Part shown: piece by piece, positions 43,453 to 52,485 of the stretch
Numbering within the stretch: position 1 is the stretch's first letter
Layout: each line of letters opens with the position of its first letter
From: Actinokineospora globicatena
GTDB lineage: Bacteria; Actinomycetota; Actinomycetes; Mycobacteriales; Pseudonocardiaceae
Reading direction: 5' to 3'
Assembly (NCBI RefSeq): GCF_024171945.1
Contig: NZ_JAMTCR010000004.1
Span: 1 to 64,000 of the forward strand
DNA length: 64,000 nt
Notes under the pieces: generated by a model
What the model was told of the DNA's origin: nothing
The model's input: only the letters and a program-made list of their open reading frames with translations
Databases searched by the model: none
Position numbers and translations under genes: made by a program

Positions 43453-46440
43453 GTGAGCACACGAGCACACCTCTCCCGCCGCGGTGCGCCTCCACGGCGC
43501 AGGCACCGTGGTCTTGCCGCGATCGCGAGCCTGCTGCGCGGGCTACTCGCGGCGGCGGTGTTGGCCACGCTGGTGGGCGGGTTGCCGTGGGCACTGACCC
43601 ACTTCATCGGCTGGCCCCTGCCCGACCACGTCCCGTCCTGGACGGAGATCGAGGGCGCGCTGCTCGGTCCGATGACCTCCGGGTTCCTGCTCGACGTACT
43701 TGCCTGCGCCGCGTGGCTGGTGTGGGGGCTGTTCGTCCTCGACGTGGCCCGCGCCGCGATCCTGATCGCCCGCGACACGCGAATACCGGACCTGTCCACT
43801 GCCGGGCCCGTGCACCGGATCGCGGCCGTGCTGGTCGGCGCGATCCTGATCTCCTTGCTGGGACAACGCACCGGCACGCTCTCCGCGAGCACACCTTCGG
43901 TCGGAGGGGGCCTTGCGGTAGAGGCGACCGTGTTCGCACAACAGCAGCCTCCCGCCTTCACAGCCGAAGGGGTTCGTCTGGCCTCCCACACCTCGGCTCG
44001 CCAGGCCCTGGCCACGCCGCCATCGCCCACCGCGGCCCGGTCGGCCGTGGTGCTGCCCTACAACCCCGCCACGGGGAAGCACGATTCGCTGTGGCGCATG
44101 GCCGAACGGGAGCTGGGCGACGGGAACCGGTGGCCGGAGATCTACGAACTCAACAAGGGCAAGTCCCAACCGGGCGGTGGTCGACTGACCTGTCCCAGCG
44201 TCGTGTTTCCCGGCGAGGAGATGCTTCTGCCGCCCTCCACCGCCGCGCCCGTCGCACAGCCCACCCCACCCGCTGCCACCCACACCCCGGAACCTGTCAC
44301 CTCGCCGAGCCCGACCCCGAAGCCGAGCACCCCCACCACGCCACCGTCGCCCGCCCAGCAGACACCCCAGACCACCCCGGTCACGTCTGCTCCAGCGCCG
44401 CATGACCTCGCCTCGCCACCGACACCCGCGCTCGAGGATGCCGTGGGCGAGGCGGGAGTGCGGTGGGGCGCGGAGGTGTTCGTCGGCCTAGGGCTTGCCG
44501 CCGCGGTCAGCGCGGCCCTACTGGTCGTCCGCCGACGGCACCGACGCCGGTACCGATCTGGCAGCGGCGACCGCACCGACCTGCCCATCGCCCCGGTGGT
44601 CTACGGGCTGCGGCTCGCGCACCTGCGCGCCGACCCCGACGACCTCGTCACCGACTCCGACAATCCGCTCCTGCGACCACCGCACATCACAGCGCCCTCG
44701 GTCATCCCGGGCACCGACCACGGACACACCGCGACGACCGTGCTGCCAGTGGGCGTGCGCGACGGGCGGGAACTCGCGCTGGACCTGGCCGCCGCGCACG
44801 GCCTCGGACTCCTCGGCGCGGGCGCCGCCGCAGCGGCCCGCGCCCTGCTGGTCACCGCGGTGACCGGGGGCGAGGGGCGCGTGGTCATCCCGGCCGCCGA
44901 CCTGGTCGCGCTGCTCGGCCGCAAGGCAGCCCACGGCCCGGTGCCCGCGGCGCTGTGTGTGGTGGCCGACCTCGCCGCCGCTCTTGACGAACTGGAAGCC
45001 CAGACTCTGGTCAGGCTGAACCAGGACCGGCACGGCACCGGCCGTCGGTTCTCGCCGAACATCCTGGTCGCCCACGTTCCCGCGCGGCACACGCCACGAC
45101 TGCAGGCGGTGTTGGACAACGGATCCGCTGTCGGTGTGAGCGGGCTGCTGCTGGGCCAGTGGTCGCCCGGGGTCACCGCCTACGTCCGCGACGACGGCGT
45201 CATCTCGACTACCAACCCCGGCCTCGGTGAACCGCTACGCGGCACGACGGTGTTCCGTCTCGGCGACAACCACACCGGCGAGCTACTCGCCCTGCTGCAC
45301 CACGCCGACCACGACAACCACTCCACGAGCGGGGACACCGACACAGCGGCGGCGATCCCGCGGCCGCGCACGGGACCGGCCACCTCAGAGACGCATGCGG
45401 ACGACCTCGAGGACGCGGGCACCAGACCCGCAGGCATGGGACCGTCGGGCAACGAGGACCCATCGCCGATCGACACCGCGTTGGAGATCCTGGACACGAC
45501 CGCGCAGCCCGCCTCGGACGAGCACCCAGCCTTCGACGACGACTCGCCAGAGGCTCTCACGGTGTCCACCGAGGCCGCGCACGGTCCAGAGGACACGGCG
45601 GACATCGGCGACGAGACCGCGATCCCTGCCCCGCTGCGGATCAGCGTCCTCGGGCCGCCCCGTGCCTGGTGGTGCCCCGACGCCAACGGGGACCGGGAGG
45701 TCACCTCGGCGTTCCCGCCGCGGACCCGTGAGCTGCTGGTATTCCTGGCCCTGCACCCGGTCGGGGTCAGCCGGGAAGCGCTCGTCGCCGCCCTGTGGCC
45801 CTCCAGTACGCCGGAGCGGGCCACGAACGTCCTCAACACCTCACTGAGCCGGGTTCGCCGCGCGGTCACCGCCGCGACCGATGGGGCCCTGTCCGACGTG
45901 GTCATCGTCGGCGACGGCCGCTATCAGCTGGACCCGGCACTGGTGGACGTCGACTACCACCGCTTCGCCGCCGCGGTCACCGCCCGCCGCCTCGCTGGAA
46001 CCGACCAAGAGCGCGTGCGGGCGTACCGGGCGGTCGTCGACAACTACACCGGGCCGCTGGCCGACGGGACGAGCACCGAGTGGATCGAGACCGCCCGCGA
46101 GGCCATCCGCCGCGACGCCATCGACGCAGTCGCAGCCCTCGCCCGAGCCCTGGTCGATCACGATCCCCAACAGACGATGGACCTACTGGAGATGGCGCGC
46201 GCGTTCGACCCACACAACGAAGCCCTCTACCGCGACATCATGCGCCTGCAGGCCCACCTCGGGCAGCTCGATGCCATCGGCCGCACCCTGGGACTACTGA
46301 CCACCCGGCTGGCCGAGATCGACGAGCGGCCCACCACCCACACCGTCGAGTTGGCCGCCCGCCTGCGCCACCGTCGCGACCGCGCCGACGACCCCCGCTC
46401 ACCGTGGGACACCGGCCAGGGACACACGCTGCCAGGCTGA
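43453..46440 (+). CDS. Large membrane LysM-BTAD regulatory protein
   Basis: A 995-residue protein. The N-terminus has three hydrophobic segments (LLRGLLAAAVLATLVGGLPW, SGFLLDVLACAAWLVWGLFV, RIAAVLVGAILISLLG). A LysM-like domain (~205-260, SLWRMAERELGDGNRWPEIY, ELNKGK) and a Pro/Thr-rich linker follow, then another hydrophobic segment (VFVGLGLAAAVSAALLVV) and a large cytoplasmic part. The end carries a winged-helix (PRTRELLVFLALHPVGVSRE) and a BTAD domain (~735-960) as in SARP regulators. This suggests a transmembrane sensor linking cell-wall or pilus state to transcription. GTG start at 43453. Such proteins are known beside actinobacterial Tad loci, but the mechanism is not. Confidence 0.8.
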   Translation: MSTRAHLSRRGAPPRRRHRGLAAIASLLRGLLAAAVLATLVGGLPWALTHFIGWPLPDHVPSWTEIEGALLGPMTSGFLLDVLACAAWLVWGLFVLDVARAAILIARDTRIPDLSTAGPVHRIAAVLVGAILISLLGQRTGTLSASTPSVGGGLAVEATVFAQQQPPAFTAEGVRLASHTSARQALATPPSPTAARSAVVLPYNPATGKHDSLWRMAERELGDGNRWPEIYELNKGKSQPGGGRLTCPSVVFPGEEMLLPPSTAAPVAQPTPPAATHTPEPVTSPSPTPKPSTPTTPPSPAQQTPQTTPVTSAPAPHDLASPPTPALEDAVGEAGVRWGAEVFVGLGLAAAVSAALLVVRRRHRRRYRSGSGDRTDLPIAPVVYGLRLAHLRADPDDLVTDSDNPLLRPPHITAPSVIPGTDHGHTATTVLPVGVRDGRELALDLAAAHGLGLLGAGAAAAARALLVTAVTGGEGRVVIPAADLVALLGRKAAHGPVPAALCVVADLAAALDELEAQTLVRLNQDRHGTGRRFSPNILVAHVPARHTPRLQAVLDNGSAVGVSGLLLGQWSPGVTAYVRDDGVISTTNPGLGEPLRGTTVFRLGDNHTGELLALLHHADHDNHSTSGDTDTAAAIPRPRTGPATSETHADDLEDAGTRPAGMGPSGNEDPSPIDTALEILDTTAQPASDEHPAFDDDSPEALTVSTEAAHGPEDTADIGDETAIPAPLRISVLGPPRAWWCPDANGDREVTSAFPPRTRELLVFLALHPVGVSREALVAALWPSSTPERATNVLNTSLSRVRRAVTAATDGALSDVVIVGDGRYQLDPALVDVDYHRFAAAVTARRLAGTDQERVRAYRAVVDNYTGPLADGTSTEWIETAREAIRRDAIDAVAALARALVDHDPQQTMDLLEMARAFDPHNEALYRDIMRLQAHLGQLDAIGRTLGLLTTRLAEIDERPTTHTVELAARLRHRRDRADDPRSPWDTGQGHTLPG

Positions 46441-46495
46441 CCACGTCGCGTTCGCCTTTCGGATCGGGAGACCCTATGCCGCGGCGCGACCAGGG

Positions 46496-46990
46496 TCAGC
46501 CGACGGACCCTTCCGCGCGAAAAGGGCGCCGCCTCTGCGCGGGGAACGTCTGGTGGCCGCCGATCTCGGTCACCTCGCCGAGCCCTGAGGTGTTCGCGTT
46601 CTGTCGGCCGAGAGCTTGAGCTCGCGCGAGCAGCGTCGAATTCTCTTCCGCCCAGCAGAGTAGAGGTTCGGTCAGAGTCAACATGCCTGTGACCTCGGGA
46701 CTCAACGAGTAAGTCACTTCCGGCGGAAAAGTCGACGTTTGACTCTCGCGGATGATGACGCCCTGTTCGCGCATCTTTTTTAATGCGCGCGCGAGAATGC
46801 TATCCTGCAAAACAGCGCGTTTGTCTGACCAGTTCTCGTCGATGGAATACGAGTTGACCGTGGAAAGAATCTCTACCCGACGCAGCGGGCCACCCCGCAA
46901 TGCCACCAGGATCGCGGCCGTCCACTTGTCGCCGAAGAGATTCTTCAGGTCATACAGCCCGCGCAGCAACCTCTCGTCCCGCTTGCTCAT
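46496..46990 (-). CDS. HxlR-type winged-helix regulator
   Basis: A 164-residue regulator: LYDLKNLFGDKWTAAILVAL, GPLRRVEILSTVNS, LARALKKMREQGVIIRESQT and PEVTYSLSPEVTGML match the HxlR wHTH order. It has Cys in the C-terminal helix (LLCWAEENS). ATG 46990 follows GGGAGGCG. The gene is less GC-rich than its neighbours. It points away from the MoxR/vWA cluster and the long spacer holding 12-bp repeats lies between. Confidence 0.8.
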   Translation of the reverse strand: MSKRDERLLRGLYDLKNLFGDKWTAAILVALRGGPLRRVEILSTVNSYSIDENWSDKRAVLQDSILARALKKMREQGVIIRESQTSTFPPEVTYSLSPEVTGMLTLTEPLLCWAEENSTLLARAQALGRQNANTSGLGEVTEIGGHQTFPAQRRRPFRAEGSVG

Positions 46991-47921
46991 CACGCCTCCC
47001 CATGTGCACTGACCCGACCCCCAGGCCGCGCCCCTCGTGTCCTGCGGCAACGCCCCACTCGGACGCGCCGCCATTGCGGTCATGCCCGCCCCGCCACCTG
47101 GGCAAGCCACGACTCGCCTCCCCCGACCGGGGCGCGCCGATCCGCACACGCTACGCCAAACGGTCGACGACACCATCATGTTTCTGTTCGCGTCACACCA
47201 CTCTGAGTAGCAAGTTTGAGATCGACTGCGCGCACAGTGACGTTCACTCGGTGGTCCTACCGGGGATCCCATGGGGGATCCGACCGGGGATCCCACTAGA
47301 ACGTCACCCCACGGCCCCGATGAAGGCGCAGGTGGCCGGGCTGACAGGGGATCCGGCGGTGTCCCAGACTGGCTTGTCCGCAAGCCGGAGGACACATCGG
47401 GGCGGCTGCGCGGCAACTCCGCAATCAGCAGGTCCCACCGTCCAGGCTGCCCCTTGCAACCCCTCTCCCATCTTATTCACCATTCATTTCTCGTCTCACC
47501 TTCCATTTTGCATCGAGCTTCATAATCTATTTTGAGAAGAGAAAGGGGGAATGTTTTAATGCGCTACCCGGTGCGCTGTCGAGTTCGCATCGCTACTGCA
47601 ACGCCTCTATCAGGGCGAACGTCGACGGCGGACGCAAGATGCGCACGACGTGTCCCCATTATTAATCCCAACTGCTGGCGCGCCTATTTTCGATCACGAT
47701 TTGATCGCGCGACTGAAAAGAGTCTTGAAAATGGGCGTGCGAACCTATTGTGCGGGGCGCGGCATCGAGTAATAATTAACGCATCGCCAGGGAAACGGAA
47801 ACCGCCGAATGTCACACCCGGCGCGCGCTACGTCCGAATGAATGTCATTCCCGGAAGTAGCATCCAGCGATCCCGATAGATGCGCGCCATTTCGTAGCGC
47901 GGCAGTGAAAGGACCACCGCG
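46991..47921. other. Long intergenic region upstream of the MoxR-type gene
   Basis: About 930 bases, partly A+T-rich (47460-47880). It contains the GGGGATCC repeats. The best open frame (ATG 47559 to 47879, 106 codons, preceded by GAAAGGGGG) is Arg-rich and resembles no protein I know, so I do not call it. The region may hold promoters or a replication or partition site. Confidence 0.4.
47262..47293. repeat. Three GGGGATCC units at 12-bp spacing
   Basis: GGGGATCC occurs at 47262, 47274 and 47286, exactly 12 bases apart, and again at 47347. Adjacent bases extend the unit (CCCATG, CGACC, CCACT). Each contains the palindrome GGATCC. The helical-turn spacing is that of operator or iteron arrays. 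Confidence 0.55.
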
Positions 47922-49100
47922 ATGACAACGCCCACACCCCCCGCGCCTGCCGGCGTCACGACACCGCCCCGACTGCGAAACGGGGAGTTGCGGAAGATGG
48001 TCGCCAAGGTTCTCGCCGACGCGTCGGGTACGTCGATGACGCCGCGCGCGATTGCCGCCCAGCTGGGCGGCCGGTCGTCGGGCGCGGTCGGCAACGCGTT
48101 GCAGACGTTGGCCGATCAGGGTCACGCCACGGTCGCCGGGTCCACGCCGTTGGCCTATCAGGCGACCCCGACAACCGCCGGTGTGGCGGCGGCGGTCATC
48201 GTGCCCGCCCCGCCCGTCACCCGGCGCCCGCGTCCGAACGCGACACCCACCCCCACGCCGCCGCCCCCATCCGCGCCCGTGCCCGCACCGCCCACCACGA
48301 CGGCGTCCGAACCGATCGCGCGCCCGAACGGCGCGATGTACCACCCGCGCACGTTGTCAGGGATGCCGGACGTGACGGCGTTGCAACGGTTGCGCGACGC
48401 GGGGGTGCCAGCGCTGATGTACGGACCGCCCGGGACCGGGAAGACGTCGGTGATCGAAGCGGCGTTCCCCGATCTTGAGACTGTGCCGGGGGACGGGGAC
48501 ACGGTGGTCGCCGATTTCGTGGGCGACTACACCAAAACCGACGACGGCCGCTACGTGTTCGTGTACGGGCCATTGATCCGCGCGATGCGGGCGGGGTCGG
48601 TGTTGTTCATCGACGACGCCACGATCATCTCGCCCACGGTGTTGGCGGTGGTCTACCCCGCGATGGACGGCCGACGGCAAATCGTGATCAAGGCCAACGG
48701 CGGGGAAATCGTGACCGCCGCCCCCGGGTTCTACGTGGTGGCCGGACACAACCCCGGTGTCCACGGCGCGATCCTGTCGGACGCGTTGGCGTCCCGGTTC
48801 TCCGCTCAAATCCGGGTGTCCACCGACTACGATCTTGCCGCCGAACTCGGGGTCGACCGCCGCGCGGTGAAAGCGGCGCGGAACCTGGCCACCCTACAGG
48901 CCAAAGGCGAAACCGGATGGGCGCCGCAACTTCGGGAACTGTTGGCATTTCAGAAGATCGCGGCGGCGTTGGGTGTGGAAGCGGCCGCCGGCAACCTGGT
49001 CGGGATCGCCCCGGATGACGACCGGGACACCGTGGCAACCGTGGTGCGCCAAACGTTCGGCGCCGCCGTGCATCCCCTTGCCCTGGGTGCCCGCATCTAG
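47922..49100 (+). CDS. MoxR-type AAA ATPase with N-terminal winged helix
   Basis: A 392-residue ATPase. Residues ~18-80 form a winged-helix domain (MVAKVLADASGTSMTPRAIA, GRSSGAVGNALQTLADQGHA), followed by a Pro/Thr-rich linker and the AAA_5-type ATPase with Walker A GPPGTGKT (168-175) and Walker B SVLFIDDATI (Asp231-Asp232), then sensor YVVAGHNPGVH. MoxR proteins load or remodel partners together with vWA proteins, and the vWA gene follows directly. The fused DNA-binding domain is unusual and also occurs in the protein at 56082-56927. Confidence 0.85.
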   Translation: MTTPTPPAPAGVTTPPRLRNGELRKMVAKVLADASGTSMTPRAIAAQLGGRSSGAVGNALQTLADQGHATVAGSTPLAYQATPTTAGVAAAVIVPAPPVTRRPRPNATPTPTPPPPSAPVPAPPTTTASEPIARPNGAMYHPRTLSGMPDVTALQRLRDAGVPALMYGPPGTGKTSVIEAAFPDLETVPGDGDTVVADFVGDYTKTDDGRYVFVYGPLIRAMRAGSVLFIDDATIISPTVLAVVYPAMDGRRQIVIKANGGEIVTAAPGFYVVAGHNPGVHGAILSDALASRFSAQIRVSTDYDLAAELGVDRRAVKAARNLATLQAKGETGWAPQLRELLAFQKIAAALGVEAAAGNLVGIAPDDDRDTVATVVRQTFGAAVHPLALGARI

Positions 49101-49151
49101 CAAACCCGTACCCCCATCACCCCTGTTTTGTCCTGAAAGGACCCTAGCGCG

Positions 49152-50900
49152 ATGACTTCCCATCTGGCATTGGACCCGAACGCCACCGGTACCGCCGTGT
49201 TTCCCGCCCGCCCTGAGTGGTCGACGCTGTCGGTGGCGTTGACCGATGAAGTCGGTGTGATCGCTGGCCGTGAAGATCTGTTGGTCACGATCGCGCCCGG
49301 CGCTGGCGGTGGTGCCCCGGCGTGTTTCTACCCGACCCGCGCGTTGATCGAAGTCGACGGTGTCCACCTGGGAGTCGACCCCGCGACAGTCGACCCCACC
49401 GACCCGCACGACCGGGCCCGCTACGCGACCGCGTGGGGATTATTGACCCACGAGTGCGCCCACGCCGCCCACAGCCTGTGGGACCCACCCGACGGCACAC
49501 CACCGGGCATCGCCGACGCCGCCATGGTGTTGGAAGAATCCCGCATGGAAGCGGCGCACATCCGCCGCCGCCCCGATGACCGGTTGTGGTTGCGCGCGTC
49601 AGCGGTGAACTTGATCCTCGACGACACCGATGCCACCGACCCCCCAAGCGCGCAGCACATGACCACGGCCGACGCCGCCCGCACGGCCGCGCTGATCCTG
49701 GCACGAGTCGACGGCGGCATCCTGACCGCCGCCGAAACCGCCCCGGTCGCCGACGCGGTCGAGAAGATCACCGGCGCGCCGCTGCTGGACGAGTTGCGCG
49801 GGTTGTGGCGGGAAGCGTTGGCCACGGCCGACGACGACGCCGACACCATGATCGACATCGCGCGGCGGTGGTGTCTTGCCGTCGGCACCGACCCCGACGA
49901 CCCCACCCCCGCGCCCATGCCCGGTGGTTCGGGGGATCACGATCCGTCCGGTGCGGCGGCGTCGGCACTGGCCACCGCCATCGCTGCCACCGTCGCCGCC
50001 GTGTCGGCGGCCGTGGCAGCCCAGACACCACCCGACCCCGCCGCCATCGCGGCGGCGGCGCAAGCGGCCGAGAACGCCGCCCGCGAGGCTGCGCACAAGG
50101 CCGCGCGTACGGTGTTCTTGAGTCCGGTCCGCAGCAAGCGCACGGGGACCACCGCGACCACCGGAACCCGCCCACCCACCACCGGCGAACGCACAGCCGC
50201 GCGCGTGTTCGGCCGTGCCCTGTCCACGGCGGGCGCACGTGACCGGGTCGCGGTCAAGACCACGTCACCGTTTCCGCCCGGACGGCTACGGATGCGCGGC
50301 GTGCTGGCCGCCGACGCCCAACGCGCGGCCGGTGCGGACGTCACGGCCGAACCGTTCACCCGCACGACCCGACTCGTCGTGCCCGCCCCACCGCTGAAAC
50401 TGGCCGTGGCCTGTGACGTGTCCGGTTCCATGGGACACCTACGCGAACCGGTCGCCTCGACCGCGTGGATACTCGCCCACGGCGGCCGTCACGCCACGGT
50501 GGACGTCACCACCGCCACCGTGATCTTCGGCTACTCGGTGCGTCCCATCACCCATCCCGGCGCCCACCCCGCCAACGTCACCGAGTTCGCCGCGAACGAC
50601 GGCAGCCACGCCATCGCCACCGCCGCCGACGCACTCGACGGCGCGCTAGGACTGACCCGACCCGGCGCCGCCCGATTGTGTGTGGTGATCTCGGATGGAC
50701 ACTTCGACCCCGACGAACGCCGCGCCGGACAACAACGGATCGACCGGTTGCGCGCGTCCGGGTGCGCGGTGCTGTGGCTGACCACCCACACCACCGACGA
50801 ACCATTCACCGGTGTGGCCGTGCACCAACTCACCGACCCCGCCACCACCGCCCGCGCGATCGGGCGCGCCGCCACCGCCGCACTACGCGCCGCCCACTAG
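49152..50900 (+). CDS. vWA-domain protein with HExxH, partner of the MoxR ATPase
   Basis: A 582-residue protein. The C-terminal vWA domain has MIDAS DVSGSMG from Asp422, followed by TATVIFGYSV and VVISDGHFDPDER. The N-terminal part has HECAH (100-104, an HExxH zinc motif) and VLEESRMEAAHI about 25 residues further with a possible third ligand Glu. This resembles vWA proteins with a metallopeptidase-like N-domain. A central Ala/Pro-rich linker (~245-330) joins the halves. With the upstream MoxR ATPase it forms a chaperone-like pair; protease activity is suggested by motif only. Confidence 0.8.
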   Translation: MTSHLALDPNATGTAVFPARPEWSTLSVALTDEVGVIAGREDLLVTIAPGAGGGAPACFYPTRALIEVDGVHLGVDPATVDPTDPHDRARYATAWGLLTHECAHAAHSLWDPPDGTPPGIADAAMVLEESRMEAAHIRRRPDDRLWLRASAVNLILDDTDATDPPSAQHMTTADAARTAALILARVDGGILTAAETAPVADAVEKITGAPLLDELRGLWREALATADDDADTMIDIARRWCLAVGTDPDDPTPAPMPGGSGDHDPSGAAASALATAIAATVAAVSAAVAAQTPPDPAAIAAAAQAAENAAREAAHKAARTVFLSPVRSKRTGTTATTGTRPPTTGERTAARVFGRALSTAGARDRVAVKTTSPFPPGRLRMRGVLAADAQRAAGADVTAEPFTRTTRLVVPAPPLKLAVACDVSGSMGHLREPVASTAWILAHGGRHATVDVTTATVIFGYSVRPITHPGAHPANVTEFAANDGSHAIATAADALDGALGLTRPGAARLCVVISDGHFDPDERRAGQQRIDRLRASGCAVLWLTTHTTDEPFTGVAVHQLTDPATTARAIGRAATAALRAAH

Positions 50901-50987
50901 CCACCCGGACATGCCCCGGGGCGGTACACCCTGGGACATGTCCGAGAAAACAACGCCATACCAACGGAATCCTTGAGGTGATCTTGG

Positions 50988-51242
50988 ATGTCTGATTCGA
51001 TCACGACCGTGGGTGAACTGATCGCCGCCCTGGTCGCCCACGACCCCGCAACCCCGGTTCGCATCGCCACCGCCGGTGCCGAGTTCATGGACTACACCAT
51101 CGAACGCGTCACCTGTAGCCCCGGCGACACGGACAACGATTGCGATCTTCCCAACGACACGCCGGTGGTCCATATCGCCGCCAAAGACTCGGAATGTTGT
51201 TGCCTGCCAGACAGTGCGGCGACAGCACTGGGATGGATGTGA
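50988..51242 (+). CDS. Small conserved protein, first of a tandem pair
   Basis: An 84-residue acidic protein: SITTVGELIAALVAHDPATP then VRIATAG, and C-terminal DSAATALGWM. It shares order with the next gene (ATVGDLVAALVTHDPDTPIC, DALGWT). Function unknown; the pattern resembles small proteins that phages and mobile elements encode. Three cysteines in ECCC near the C-terminus are odd. Confidence 0.55.
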   Translation: MSDSITTVGELIAALVAHDPATPVRIATAGAEFMDYTIERVTCSPGDTDNDCDLPNDTPVVHIAAKDSECCCLPDSAATALGWM

Positions 51243-51248
51243 CCCGCG

Positions 51249-51488
51249 ATGAACGGCATCGCGACGGTGGGCGACTTGGTCGCCGCACTCGTCACCCACG
51301 ACCCCGACACTCCCATTTGCGTCGCCACGCGTGAGCATCCAGCGGCACACATACTCGCGGGCGTCGCGTGCACACCCGACGACGCCGAACACGCCGCCCC
51401 CACCGACCCGCCCATTGTCTGGCTGGGAATCGGCGATCGACTCGGGGATCTTCCCGCCCACGCCGTCGACGCACTCGGGTGGACGTGA
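51249..51488 (+). CDS. Small conserved protein, second of a tandem pair
   Basis: A 79-residue paralogue of the preceding protein, starting six bases after its stop codon. The TVGDLVAALVTHDPDTPI opening and LGWT ending are conserved, while the cysteines are lost. Duplicated small acidic proteins downstream of a MoxR/vWA pair could be substrates or inhibitors, which is speculation. Confidence 0.55.
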   Translation: MNGIATVGDLVAALVTHDPDTPICVATREHPAAHILAGVACTPDDAEHAAPTDPPIVWLGIGDRLGDLPAHAVDALGWT

Positions 51489-51647
51489 CATCCATCGCCA
51501 TTCGTCCCAGACCGCACTCGAACGGCGACGGCCGCAGCCCGCAACAAGCACCTTTTCAACCCCCCTTCGCCCGTTACTGGGCCCGGGGTTCCGCTGCCGC
51601 TCATGCGCGACCTCGGCACCGCGCTCACCCTCACTAGGAGAAACACA

Positions 51648-52025
51648 ATGACCACGCCCGAGGCCCCCGACGGCCGGTACTTTGCCGCCCGTAGCTTTAC
51701 CGAGGACGGTGGCTACAAGGTCACCGCGATCGTGTTCGACCCCGCAGGCGCCCAACAAACGTGGTACGGGTGCGTCACCCGCCACGGCGTGCTCATCGGC
51801 TCGTTCTTCTGCGCCGACCGCGTCCGGCAACGCGACTGGCACGTCGTCACCTCCGAGGGTGTCCACATCGTCCTCGACAGCCCCGACATCCACCCGATCG
51901 GCGAGAGCGTTGCCGTCATGGTGCTCACCGGCCTCCGCGACGGCTCCGACGCCGAGGTCGACCGCTGGGCGGACGAGATTACCCGCCGTCTCGCCGACGA
52001 GAACCACCCCAAACCCACCAACTGA
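51648..52025 (+). CDS. Hypothetical protein of the MoxR/vWA cluster
   Basis: A 125-residue soluble alpha/beta protein (GGYKVTAIVFDPAGAQQTWY, SFFCADRVRQRDWHVVTSEG, VHIVLDSP). Function unknown. ATG 51648 has TAGGAGAAA upstream. It lies in the same orientation as the MoxR/vWA genes, so it may belong to the same transcript. Confidence 0.55.
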   Translation: MTTPEAPDGRYFAARSFTEDGGYKVTAIVFDPAGAQQTWYGCVTRHGVLIGSFFCADRVRQRDWHVVTSEGVHIVLDSPDIHPIGESVAVMVLTGLRDGSDAEVDRWADEITRRLADENHPKPTN

Positions 52026-52057
52026 CCCCTCGCACCCCCCCGGGAGAACCCCGAACC

Positions 52058-52300
52058 ATGAGCACCGAGCACGGCACGTGCCGCGATCAGCGCGCTGCTC
52101 GTCCCCGGCCGGGGGTTTTCCCTCCGACATCCACATCGAGGTCGCCACCCATCGACCGAGCACGCACCGACTGCGGCGCCCTGCACATGTTCCAGCACCC
52201 CCAACGGATCGGTGATCTTCACCAACTTCCCACCACGATGAGTGCCTCTTCATCACCAGCGGCGGAAACCACCGAATGCGACGACGAGTGCGACTACTGA
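52058..52300 (+). CDS. Small hypothetical protein
   Basis: An 80-residue frame from ATG 52058, preceded by GGGAGAAC, ending in an acidic Cys-containing tail (ETTECDDECDY). Low complexity and no recognised family; its reality is uncertain. The 185 bases after it contain no gene. Confidence 0.35.
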   Translation: MSTEHGTCRDQRAARPRPGVFPPTSTSRSPPIDRARTDCGALHMFQHPQRIGDLHQLPTTMSASSSPAAETTECDDECDY

Positions 52301-52485
52301 CCCGCCACGGCCTTGCCGGGGGCCTCCCACGCAGGAGGGCGTTGTCGCGTGCCCGCCCTTGAGGGTGTTCGTCGTGGACGGTGCGTGATCAGCCCTGGTC
52401 GGGTGCCGATCGCTGCTGCGCACGCGTGGCGACCCCCGGACGCACCGAACACGGCCTAGAAACCCCTACAGCAGAGGGAGACACG

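Noticed and set aside
41943-44030. 695-codon leftward frame over the TadE/TadG genes
   Set aside because: Antisense to clear pilus genes; only low-complexity sequence.
47559-47879. Possible 106-codon Arg-rich gene after GAAAGGGGG
   Set aside because: Good ribosome site but composition unlike real proteins of the window and no homologue recognised; kept only as a note.
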